64,000 nt of DNA, taken from positions 11,066,872-11,130,871 of the forward strand of contig BSQZ01000017.1 of the NCBI GenBank assembly GCA_033239005.1, written 5' to 3'. The notes beneath the pieces are model-generated. The model made no database searches and was not told the DNA's origin. It saw only the letters and a program-made list of their open reading frames with translations. The stretch's first letter is position 1; each line of letters begins with the position of its first letter. This document shows, piece after piece, positions 1 to 12,200 of the stretch. The DNA comes from Lamellibrachia satsuma (Eukaryota; Annelida; Polychaeta; Sabellida; Siboglinidae). Made by a program: the position numbers and the translations under genes.

Positions 1-875
1 ACCAGAAATAGCCCTCCTGAAGTTTGTTGTGGCCCACCAGAAATAGCTCTCCTGAAGTTTGTTGTGGCCCACCAGAAATAGCCCTCCTGAAGTTTGTTGT
101 GGCCCACCAGAAATAGCCCTCCTGAAGTTTGTTGTGGCCCACCAGAAATAGCTCTCCTGAAGTTTGTTGTGGCCCACCAGAAATAGCTCTCCTGAAGTTT
201 GTTGTGGCCCACCAGAAATAGCCCTCCTGAAGTTTGTTGTGGCCCACCAGAAATAGCTCTCCTGAAGTTTGTTGTGGCCCACCAGAAATAGCCCTCCTGA
301 AGTTTGTTGTGGCCCACCAGAAATAGCTCTCCTGAAGTTTGTTGTGGCCCACCAGAAATAGCTCTCCTGAAGTTTGTTGTGGCCCACCAGAAATAGCCCT
401 CCTGAAGTTTGTTGTGGCCCACCAGAAATAGCTCTCCTGAAGTTTGTTGTGGCCCACCAGAAATAGCTCTCCTGAAGTTTGTTGTGGCCCACCAGAAATA
501 GCTCTCCTGAAGTTTGTTGTGGCCCACCAGAAATAGCCCTCCTGAAGTTTGTTGTGGCCCACCAGAAATAGCCCTCCTGAAGTTTGTTGTGGCCCACCAG
601 AAATAGCTCTCCTGAAGTTTGTTGTGGCCCACCAGAAATAGCTCTCCTGAAGTTTGTTGTGGCCCACCAGAAATAGCTCTCCTGAAGTTTGTTGTGGCCC
701 ACCAGAAATAGCTCTCCGAAGTTTGTTGTGGCCCACCAGAAATAGCTCTCCTGAAGTTTGTTGTGGCCCAGCAGAAATAGCCCTCCTGAAGTTTGTTGTG
801 GCCCACCAGAAATAGCCCTCCTGAAGTTTGTTGTGGCCCACCAGAAATAGCCCTCCTGAAGTTTGTTGTGGCCCA
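1..875. repeat. 35-bp minisatellite, about 25 copies, open at the left edge
   Basis: Head-to-tail copies of a 35-bp unit starting accagaaatagccctcctga, with a C/T variant at one position (gccctcc or gctctcc) that alternates irregularly. One unit near 716 has a 2-base deletion. The array runs off the left edge, so its full length is unknown. It lies upstream of the first visible TSC1 exon, most likely in a TSC1 intron. Confidence 0.95.
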
Positions 876-1665
876 GCAGCATTATTTTACTGTTCATACA
901 CTTGGTGTCACTACCAAATTCATTGGAAACACATTACAAAGAAAACTACTGATACTGCATTATGAAATACTCTTGCGTTAGTTTAATCAACAACTTAATT
1001 TGCATTTACGTTGCATTTCTTTGTAAATATAGAACAACAAGCTGCTTAACTCAGGCATAGAGACTTCGAACCGCCATAAAATTTTGTCTGAAGGCTGCAA
1101 CAAAACTTGAAAAACCACGTAATATTGCCCAAAACGGCTGCTTTAATGACGATAATTTATTTTAAATAAAGTAGGTGTTAAATATTTGGGTTACTACTTT
1201 TTTAGACTGACCCAATTTTGTGTTAAAGAAAATCTGCAAACCAACTAATAAAAGATAAACGGCCTTAATGTATAAATGTTGTTCTCCCTGCATGGCTAGC
1301 TATTTTTACAAGTATTGTTCTCTTTACACAGCATGCTAATTTTATTTTTTAAGTGTTGCACTATTTACATAGCTAGGGACTTTTATATATGTGATGTTTT
1401 ATTTATATAGCTATAGATATAGCTAACTATTTTGTGTGATGTTCTTTTTACATAAAGTGCAAGTAATGCCCTCTTTACTGTAAGTTTTTACAATGTTTGC
1501 AATGTGTAGCTATACCTACTTTTATAGGTGATGCACTCTTTATACAACCAGCTATTTCTATAATTGATGCCCTCTTTACAGCTAACAGAAGTGATGAAGT
1601 CTAAACAACGATTAAAGTATATGAACTATTTTATATAATGTAATGACATCATAAATTTTGTTTGT
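876..1665. other. AT-rich unique sequence, probable TSC1 intron
   Basis: No reading frame with splice sites and no recognisable repeat was seen. It is AT-rich with scattered short T and TA runs, and it separates two minisatellites. Confidence 0.5.
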
Positions 1666-2991
1666 TGGTTGTTGAAATAAATAAAATTTCCTCCATGTTG
1701 TTGTTGAAATAAATAAAGTTTCCTCCATGTTGTTGTTGAAATAAATAAAGTTTCCTCCATGTTGTTGTTGAAATAAATAAAGTTTCCTCCATGTTGTTGT
1801 TGAAATAAATAAAGTTTCCTCCATGTTGTTGAAATAAATAAAGTTTCCTCCATGTTGTTGAAATAAATAAAGTTTCCTCCATGTTGTTGTTGAAATAAAT
1901 AAAGTTTCCTCCATGTTGAAATAAATAAAGTTTCCTCCATGTTGTTGTTGAAATAAATAAAGTTTCCTCCATGTTGTTGAAATAAATAAAGTTTCCTCCA
2001 TGTTGTTGAAATAAATAAAGTTTCCTCCATGTTGTTGTTGAAATAAATAAAGTTTCCTCCATGTTGTTGAAATAAATAAAGTTTCCTCCATGTTGTTGTT
2101 GAAATAAATAAAGTTTCCTCCATGTTGTTGAAATAAATAAAGTTTCCTCCATGTTGTTGAAATAAATAAAGTTTCCTCCATGTTGTTGAAATAAATAAAG
2201 TTTCCTCCATGTTGTTGTTGAAATAAATAAAGTTTCCTCCATGTTGTTGTTGAAATAAATAAAGTTTCCTCCATGTTGTTGAAATAAATAAAGTTTCCTC
2301 CATGTTGTTGAAATAAATAAAGTTTCCTCCATGTTGTTGAAATAAATAAAGTTTCCTCCATGTTGTTGTTGAAATAAATAAAGTTTCCTCCATGTTGTTG
2401 AAATAAATAAAGTTTCCTCCATGTTGTTGAAATAAATAAAGTTTCCCCCATGTTGTTGTTGAAATAAATAAAGTTTCCCCCATGTTGAAATAAATAAAGT
2501 TTCCTCCATGTTGTTGTTGAAATAAATAAAGTTTCCTCCATGTTGTTGAAATAAATAAAGTTTCCTCCATGTTGTTGAAATAAATAAAGTCTCCTCCATG
2601 TTGTTGTTGAAATAAATAAAGTTTCCTCCATGTTGTTGAAATAAATAAAGTTTCCTCCATGTTGTTGTTGAAATAAATAAAGTTTCCTCCATGTTGTTGA
2701 AATAAATAAAGTTTCCTCCATGTTGTTGAAATAAATAAAGTTTCCTCCATGTTGTTGAAATAAATAAAGTTTCCTCCATGTTGTTGTTGAAATAAATAAA
2801 GTTTCCTCCATGTTGTTGAAATAAATAAAGTTTCCTCCATGTTGTTGAACTAAATAAAGTTTCCTCCATGTTGTTGTTGAAATAAATAAAGTTTCCTCCA
2901 TGTTGTTGAAATAAATAAAGTTTCCTCCATGTTGTTGTTGAAATAAATAAAGTTTCCTCCATGTTGTTGAAATAAATAAAGTTTCCTCTAT
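1666..2991. repeat. 29/32-bp minisatellite carrying sense-strand AATAAA hexamers
   Basis: About 44 units of gaaataaataaagtttcctccatg followed by two or three gtt/ttg triplets, so unit length is 29 or 32 bp. A few units are shorter (near 1915 and 2480). Both common lengths leave remainder 2 on division by 3, so all three minus frames stay open (MEETLFIST-type periodic peptides of 404-437 codons); these are an artefact of repetition. Each unit contains AATAAATAAA, that is two overlapping poly(A) hexamers on the strand of TSC1. The array ends 12 bp before the acceptor of the exon at 3004. Confidence 0.95.
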
Positions 2992-3003
2992 GTTGTCATT
3001 CAG

Positions 3004-3274
3004 GGGGAAAAAGAAATATTTAGTTGTCGTAGCACCTCTAGTGGGATATCGGACTTGGCCAGGCAGTCAGGAAACATGGGGGAGGATGTGGCAACAGAAG
3101 CCACGGAAGCATCAGGTGATGTCACACAGCCTTGGGACATGCCACAGGAGACAGTGGAAGTGACGGCCCCTGTTGACATGCAGGCTGCGACTGGGTTAGA
3201 GGGAGCAGTGTCCGCCTCCCCGTCAGTGTCCCAGATTTCCCAGTTTCTTGATACGCTCAGTGTGCCGGCCGAAG
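3004..3274 (+). CDS. TSC1: TSC1 exon (first visible)
   Basis: Acceptor attcag at 2998-3003 and donor gtaggg at 3275. Read in phase 0 it ends in phase 1 (GAA G). The product is acidic and Ser/Thr-rich (for example [16 protein letters not shown]), as expected of the disordered middle of hamartin. The acceptor sits 12 bp after the AATAAA-bearing minisatellite, with only a weak pyrimidine tract. Confidence 0.7.
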
Positions 3275-6200
3275 GTAGGGACAAAGTACACACTCTACTA
3301 CACATAATTTATTGTTTATTATTGTTTACGCACTACAAATTTCAGTATCAATAAATATGATTTGCAGTGGGCTGACTGAACTGATGAATCAGTAAAGTTG
3401 TCTTACTAATTTGATCCCGACCCTGTCTTGTTTAAATGGCACACAGGGCACATGATCAGTCTATCATCCATGGGTGCATCATGCATCGATTTTAAGCTAC
3501 CATTTCTAACAACTCGATTCCGTTTTCTATAACTAGCTGCCATTTACATTAATTGTTTCATGAATGATACTATTTTAATGTGATGTTAATCTAGGGTTTA
3601 AAATTTTAATGTGATGTTAATCCAGCATTCATAATTTCAGGGACGTGTTAAAAGTGGTTACATATCTGAGATAAGGTGCTCGCTCAGTAGGAATCCGCTG
3701 TAGTAAAATTCTTTTAAAAATCATTATTTCTTATTATATGTAGTGCAGATAAATTTCAGAGACTAGATTTTTTAATTTATTTTCACTGCCACTTGAAATT
3801 GAAGAGGTTTTCTGTCTTTGCCTCATGTGTGTATATTACTCTGTCAGACGCAGACACAGAAGTGTCTGAATTGACAGGCAGCAACTATGACCCAGAAGAA
3901 ATGGTTGCTATCAACAACGAAAGCACGATTCCCGGAGATCAGGCATCATCACTGCCGCAGGAAACCTCCAACTCAGTGAAGGCATTCATGAAGCAGGTGA
4001 ATCGCATTCGCTTCAACAGCATCACCGCCACCAATGGCAAGGCCCTGCAGAGAGAAGGTGTTGCACGTCACTTCCGCACCAGTTCATGTCCGTCGCTTGA
4101 CTCTTGCGACAGCGGAGACGTCAGTGACATCACCCACGTCAGCGAGACGCACAATCCACCAGATGTCACTCAGATCAGCACCGACGTATCAGTGGTTCAG
4201 AGTGCCCCAGTCATGTCACAGGTGGTGCCACCGAACACTGCAGAACATGTTATGTTCCACAAAGATGACAGTGTGACTACGACAGACTCGTACACCACAG
4301 CATCTCATCCAACGGTCTCAGAGGACTTCCAAGTCACCTTCCCCTACCATCTGCTCCTTGCTTCCCTGCCATGTGCCCCACAGCTCCGGTGCTACAATTG
4401 TCTCTGTCGCGAACGACACAGGTCTGACTCAGCAACTAACACCAGAGGACTAGGCTACTGCGAAGACAGCGCCCACAAGTTGCCAGGTACCTCCAATGTT
4501 TTGAGATAACATTTTAGGCAAGGCTGTTGACAGGTTGAACCTGTCAACAGGGTGCATTGCCTGCACTGCTGACATGTTCAACAGGTTGCATTTAGGTTCA
4601 TTTTGTCAACATCTTGTCAACATTGAACAACATGTTCAACCTGTCAACATGGTTCATTAAGTGCACTGCTGAATGAGTGCTGACACGTGTACTGTAAATG
4701 CACTGCTCAATGAGTGCTGACACGTGTACTGTGAATGAGTGCTGACACGTGCACTGTTAATGCACTGCTAATAGGATATCAATATGAATTCTTGGTATAA
4801 TTAATTATTTTAATGTTTGGTTATAATTCATTCACCTCAGGCTTTACTGTAATCGTCATACTAATTCAAAATGCCAAATAAAAGTTGACCGGATCATCAC
4901 AACATCCTAAAATGTTTCTGTAAAACTTACATACACAGTTAAACATTATCATTTTATGAAACACTAATAAAGTAAATTTTATCACAATTAAGTAATAAAC
5001 TATGAATAGTTTTATATAAACTTACATTACCAGCCCTTCCGGGTAGTATATGCATGATAGATGACATAAGAATAAAGTTATCCTGTTGTATGTGGAGAAT
5101 TGTGGATGTGTCACACATGAAATGATGTTCTCCACCCACAGAGTTGGACAGAGAGCCCCTCTACCGCACCCTGTCACCCCCGGACCTTCTTGACCGCCAC
5201 ATACAGCTAGGTGGTCAAGTCCATGCCAGACAGTTGAGTGGCATCTCACTGACCAGTCAGAGTTCCGTCAGCTGGACACACTTTGGAGGTACACTTACTG
5301 ACATACCTGCACTGGTCAACTAATTGTGTTAAAGGGAATGTACAGTGATCTTCATTGGTTAACTGAATGTACAATGATCTTCATTGGTTAACTGAATGTA
5401 CAATGATCTTCATTGGTTAACTGAACGTACAATGGTCTTCATTGGTTAACTGAATGTACAATGATCTTCATTGGTTAACTGAACGTACAATGGTCTTCAT
5501 TGGTTAACTGAATGTACAATGATCTTCATTGGTTAACTGAACGTACAATGATCTTCATTGGTTAACTGAACGTACAATGATCTTCATTGGTTAACTGAAT
5601 GTACAATGGTCTTCATTGGTTAACTGAACGTACGATGATCTTCATTGGTTAACTGAATGTACAATGATCTTCATTGGTTAACTGAACGTACAATGATCTT
5701 CATTGGTTAACTGAATGTACAATGATCTTCATTGGTTAACTGAACGTACAATGATCTTCATTGGTTAACTGAATGTACAATGATCTTCATTGGTTAACTG
5801 AACGTACAATGGTCTTCATTGGTTAACTGAACGTACAATGATCTTCATTGGTTAACTGAACGTACAATGGTCTTCATTGGTTAACTGAACGTACAATGAT
5901 CTTCATTGGTTAACTGAACGTACAATGATCTTCATTGGTTAACTGAACGTACAATGATCTTCATTGGTTAACTGAACGTACAATGATCTTCATTGGTTAA
6001 CTGAACGTACAATGATCTTCATTGGTTAACTGAATGTACAATGATCTTCATTGGTTAACTGAACGTACAATGGTCTTCATTGGTTAACTGAACGTACAAT
6101 GATCTTCATTGGTTAACTGAACGTACAATGGTCTTCATTGGTTAACTGAACGTACAATGATCTTCATTGGTTAACTGAACGTACAATGGTCTTCATTGGT

Positions 6201-9200
6201 TAACTGAACGTACAATGATCTTCATTGGTTAACTGAACGTACAATGGTCTTCATTGGTTAACTGAACGTACAATGATCTTCATTGGTTAACTGAACGTAC
6301 AATGATCTTCATTGGTTAACTGAGCGTACAATGATCTTCATTGGTTAACTGAACGCTAATGATCTTCATTGGTTAACTGAGCGCAATGATCTTCATTGGT
6401 TAACTGAATGTACAATGATCTTCATTGGTTAACTGAACGCATACAATGGTCTTCATTGGTTAACTGAGCGTACAATGATCTTCATTGGTTAACTGAACGT
6501 ACAATGGTCTTCATTGGTTAACTGAACGTACAATGATCTTCATTGGTTAACTGAACGTACAATGGTCTTCATTGGTTAACTGAACGTACAATGATCTTCA
6601 TTGGTTAACTGAACGTACAATGGTCTTCATTGGTTAACTGAATGTACAATGATCTTCATTGGTTAACTGAACGTACAATGGTCTTCATTGGTTAACTGAA
6701 CGTACAATGGCCTTCATTGGTTAACTGAACGTACAATGGTCTTCATTGGTTAACTGAACGTACAATGGTCTTCATTGGTTAACTGAACGTACAATGATCT
6801 TCATTGGTTAACTGAACGTACAATGATCTTCATTGGTTAACTGAACGTACAATGATCTTCATTGGTTAACTGAACGTACAATGATCTTCATTGGTTAACT
6901 GAATGTACAATGATCTTCATTGGTTAACTGAACGTACAATGGTCTTCATTTTTTAACTGAACGTACAATGATCTTCATTGGTTAACTGAACGTACAATGG
7001 TCTTCATTGGTTAACTGAATGTACAATGATCTTCACTAAATTCAGTGTTGCAACGTCCTGTAACTGAATATAGAATGATCTTCATTGGTTAAAACTGCTT
7101 CCTCAACTGATTTAGCTTATTGTAAATCCGGTTCATTGGTGTCCAAATATATAGTGTGTGAATAGTTTATGTAACATCTGCCGTAGATTAAAAAAAACGC
7201 ATATTTTTGTTAAAATCATCAAAACAATTTACTTTAGTCATTAGATCTGGTAAGGATCAAAATAGCGGATATAGAAAATTGTAAACACTGTGTGGGTCAG
7301 TGCTGATCATGGGTGTGACCTCCATCCTCTCGCCGATCATATGGCAGTTATGTAATTTCACTAAAGAAGAAAATCGTGATTTTTCAGCATTTTGATTTTC
7401 ACTTCAGTAAATGCTTGAACAAGCATTAACTACTTTAAAAATTTGCCTGATGATTTCATAAAAAACTACATACAAAAGTTGCAGAAACGAGCTAGCATGG
7501 TGTAGTGGATACTAGGCTGGTTTGGTATTTCATAAAATTAATTTGAAATGAGACTAGCAAAAAAATCTAATTGATTAAGCACTGATGCAATGATCTTCAT
7601 TGGTTAACAATGTACAATGATCTTCATTGGTTAACAATGTACAATGATCTTCATTGGTTAACAATGTACAATGATCTTCATTGGTTAACAGTGTACAATG
7701 ATCTTCATTGGTTAACAGTGTACAATGATCTTCATTGGTTAACAGTGTACAATGATCTTCATTGGTTAACAATGTACAATGATCTTCATTGGTTAACAAT
7801 GTACAATGATCTTCATTGGTTAACTAAATGACAGTTTTACAGGATGTTGCAATACTGAATTTATCAGAATTTATAATATCTCGGTTGTTTAGAAATAGTA
7901 TTCAATCAAAACGTGTTACAGGGTGTACTATCGTAATCTTTCATTTTTTTATTTTCAAAAATAGATGATTTGCCAATAAAATATGCCAGTTTTATGACAT
8001 ACATAGAGATCACTTTACAGCAATAAAAGACAGACCAATCATTCTTCTCCTTTGAAGGTGAAAGATAGAAACAATTATAAGATGAATTATTGGTCTGTCT
8101 GTGTTGCACAGTGTATGATAAATATACAATAGCAATTAAGATTAAAACAGGAAGTCTAAAATTTATCATTTAGATGTACTTTGAGAAAACATTAAGAGAA
8201 CTGGGGCATTTTAATTGTATAAAACCCTGAACTAGCTCCATATGAGTTAACCAGTTAAAACCAAACACGAATGAGAAAGGAAATGCCACACAAAAGTTGA
8301 CATGACCAGTTAAACATTAAATTATTTATTAAATAATTAATTAAAATAAATATGTCATTAAATACCATTGCTTTGAAGTCAGTGAGTGTTAATTGCGACT
8401 TTATCAAAATCAAATTCTTTTCATTATATTTACTACATTGTGAACAATCCATCAAAGATGAGGTTGTATTGTAGAAAAAGGAAAATATTAATTACCTAAT
8501 TAATTGTAAAATTTTTCAACATGATTTATAGTGCAATTTTCAAAATATGCTGAACTGTTTTTACAATTTTGTTTTTTCTTTATTTGGTTTTATTACCTTT
8601 GTAAAAAATGTGACATTGATGTATTTTTTCTGTTGCCACACAGGGGCGCCACCAACAGATGAGGTAAACATCCTGCGCAGCGAGATCCTACTTCTGCACA
8701 ACCAGTTGATGTACGAGCGCCATAAAAGGGAGCTGTATGCGAAGCGCAATCGGCGATCGTTGCGTCGCATTGTGAAGACTGTTTCACTGGAGGAGGAGAA
8801 CGCAGCAATGGTTAGTGACTTCCTTGTGGGCATTTTTCACAATTGAAACATAAAAAATAAATTTTTGTTTTAATGAAAAATTTATTCAACTTGATAACAT
8901 AGATTTTTGTGCAAAAATTACAGAACATGGCTAAATGCTTTACAAAGTATTTTGTAATCTTGTGTAATTCATCTGTTTTGTGTACTATTTTTATTTTTGT
9001 ATATTTCCATGAATAGTTTTGTGTACTATTTTAATTTTTGTATATTTCCACGTATAGCTAAAACAAACTACTTAATATATTAGTGTGCTAAATGAAAGTG
9101 ACATTCTTTTCAACTTCCTTTCTACAGAAAACGTGTTTAAGTAACATTTAAAACAATACGTAATGTGTAAATTTATGTTGCTGACAGCATGACCAGATGC

Positions 9201-12200
9201 GTCTTCAGGAGGATGAGATCCAGTCACTACGTGTGGACCTCAAACTCGAGCAGGCCCAGAAACAACAGTTAAGGGCAACCGCTGAAAGCCACGAATATGA
9301 GAAGGAAGTGGCACAGAAGTATGTTTTCTCATTTCGTGTATTTTCTTCGATATACTGCTAAAATTAGTTGTTACCACAAAAAGTACACTACAAAACCCCA
9401 CTAAATACAATGAATATAAACAATCAGTAAATTGAAGGAAAGGGCCATCAAGCCCTTTTCAGGGTCCCCAGTCTTTATACTGTTTCTTTACAGAGTAGCA
9501 GTGTGCCTTACCATTAGGGCTGGAAACGTGATATACTCAATATTTCACAATACATATACAATACATGCAAACATATTTTCTAAAGTTTTATTGTGTTGAA
9601 ACTTGACACTACGTCAAAAGCAAGCCTTGGAAACCGTTTCAAGTCTACTTGTAATGTAGTCAATGCCAACACAGTCACATGTGCTTGCTACCTGTCGAAA
9701 TCTCACTTGATCTCATGTTCGAGGGATAAGTAGTTTTAGTTATAATTTTGTCCTTAACATTGTGTTTTCAGTAGACATTTACAGCTATGTAATGTAGCAC
9801 ATATAAATTTTGTGTGTGTGAATCTTTATAACTGTGTGTCATTATGTATTGCGATATGTATCATATCGTGACAACAGATATCGTGATGCCTGTCATATCA
9901 TGATCTTGTGTATTGTTACAGCCCTAATTTCCATGTTGAGTTTATGTTTCCGAGAACTATGTCATCTGACTGTTTCTGTCCTACTGTGTTTCTGTATACA
10001 GGGCGTGTGACTGTGTACAGGACACGTGTCTGTGTACAGGGCATGTGGCTGTGTACAGGGCATGTGGCTGTGTACAGGGCATGTGGCTGTGTACAGGGCA
10101 CGTGGCTGTGTACAGGGTGTGTTGCTGTGTACAGGGCATGTTGCTGTGTACAGGGCGTATGGCTGTGTACAGGACACATGGCTGTATACAGGACACATGG
10201 CAGTATACAGGGCATGTGGCTGTGTACAGGGCATGTGGCTGTGTACAGGACACGTGGCTGTGTACAGGACACGTTGCTGTGTACAGGGTGTGTGGCTGTG
10301 TACAGGGCATGTGGCTGTGTACAGGGCATGCATCTGTGTACAGGACATGTGACTGTATACAGGGCATGTGGCTGTGTACAGGGCATGTGGCTGTGTACAG
10401 GGTGTATGGCTGTGTACAGGGCACGTGGCTGTGTACAGGACACATGGCTGTATACAGGGCATGTGGCTGTGTACAGGACACATGGCTGTATACAGGACAC
10501 GTGGCTGTGTACAGGACACGTGGCTGTGTACAGGGCATGTGGCTGTGTACAGGACATGTGGCTGTGTACAGGACACGTGGCTGTGTGCAGGGTGTGTGGC
10601 TGTGTACAAGACACATGGCTGTGTACAGGACACATGGCTGTATACAGGACACATGGCAGTATACAGGGCATGTGGCTGTGTACAGGGCATGTGGCTGTGT
10701 ACAGAACACTTGCTGTGTACAGGGTGTGTGGCTGTGTACAGGGCATGTGGCTGTGTACAGGGCATGTGTCTGTGTACAGGACATGTGGCTGTATACAGGG
10801 CATGTGGCTGTGTACAGGGCATGTGGCTGTGTACAGGGTGTGTGGCTGTATACAGGGCATGTGGGTGTGTACAGGGCATGTGGCTGTATACAGGGCATGT
10901 GGCTATGTACAGGACACGTGGCTGTGTACAGGGCGTGTGGCTGTGTACAAGACACATGGCTGTATACAGGGCATGTGGCTGTGTACAGGGCATGTGGCTG
11001 AATACAGGACACATGGCTGTGTACAAGACACATGGCTGTGTACAGGGCATGTTGCTGTATACAGGACATGTGGCTGTATACAGGGCATGTGGCTGTGTAC
11101 AGGGCGTGTGTTTGTGTACAAGACACATGGCTGTATGCAGGGTATGTGGCTGTATACAGGGCATGTGGCTGTATACAGGGCGTGTGGTTGTGTACAGGAT
11201 ATGTGGCTGTATACAGGGCATGTGGCTGTGTACAGGGCATGTGGCTGTATACAGGGCATGTGGCTGTATACAGAACATGTAGCTGTATACAGAACACATG
11301 GCTGTGTACAGGGCATGTGGCTGTGTACAGGGCATGTGGCTGTGTACAGGACACATGGCTGTATACAGGGCATGTGGCTGTGTACAGGGCGTGGGGCTGT
11401 GTACAGGACACACGGCTGTGTACAGGGCACATGGATGTGTACAGGATATGTGGCTGTATACAGGGCATGTGGCTGTGTACAGGGCATGTCGCTGTATACA
11501 GGGCATGTGGCTGTGTACAGGACATGTGGCTGTATACAGGGCATATGGCTGTATACAGTGCATGTGGCTGTATACAGGGAATGTGGCTGTATACAGGACA
11601 TGTGGCTGTATACAGGACACATGGCTGTGTACAGGGCATGTGGCTGTATACAGGACATGTGGCTGTATACAGGACATGTGGCTGTGTACAGGGCGTGTGG
11701 CTGTGTACAGGACACATGGTTGTATACAGGGCATGTGGCTGTGTACAGGGCATGGGGCTGTGTACAGGACACATGGCTGTGTACAGGGCACATGGATGTG
11801 TACAGGACACATGGCTGTGTAGAAGGCATGTGGCTGTGTACAGGGCGTGTGGCTGTGCACAGGGTGTGTGGCTGTGCACAGGGTGTGTGGCTGTGTACAG
11901 GGTGTGTGGCTTTGTACAGGGTGTGTGGCTGTTTACAGGATATGTGGCTGTATACAGGGTGTGTGGCTGACTGGCTGTGCACAGGGCATGTGGCTGTGTC
12001 AAGGGCGTGTGGTTGTTTACAATGTGTGTGGCTGTGTACAGGGTGTGTGGCTGTTTACAGGATATGTGGCTGTATACAGGGTGTGTGGCTGACTGGCTGT
12101 GCACAGGGCATGTGGCTGTGTCAAGGGCGTGTGGTTGTTTACAGGGTGTGTGGCTGTGTACAGGGAGTGTGACTGTGCACAGGGCATATGGCTGTGTACA

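Larger units (their letters stand above)
7037..7863. mobile_element. MITE-like element, 24-26 bp TIRs, probable TA target duplication
   Basis: The left end (7037-7062, taaattcagtgttgcaacgt then cctgta) and the reverse complement of the right end (7838-7863) match at 24 of 26 positions. Both ends begin with TA, as left by Tc1/mariner-type insertions. No transposase frame lies inside, so it would be non-autonomous. It contains one unit like the flanking 29-bp array near 7063-7093, a unique core, and a 27-bp tandem array at the right. Confidence 0.65.

Noticed and set aside
1612..2962. Three overlapping minus-strand frames of 404-437 codons with MEETLFIST repeats
   Set aside because: They arise because the repeat unit (29 or 32 bp) cycles through all frames without a stop. 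The peptide is only the translated minisatellite and overlaps itself in three frames.
1..7036. CRISPR-like regular repeats
   Set aside because: Units are contiguous with no unique spacers and lie in introns of an animal gene; these are minisatellites.
7575..7831. Open frames on both strands reading NDLHWLTMY and NEDHCTLLT repeats
   Set aside because: The 27-bp unit is divisible by 3 and so stays open; it is an array inside a MITE.
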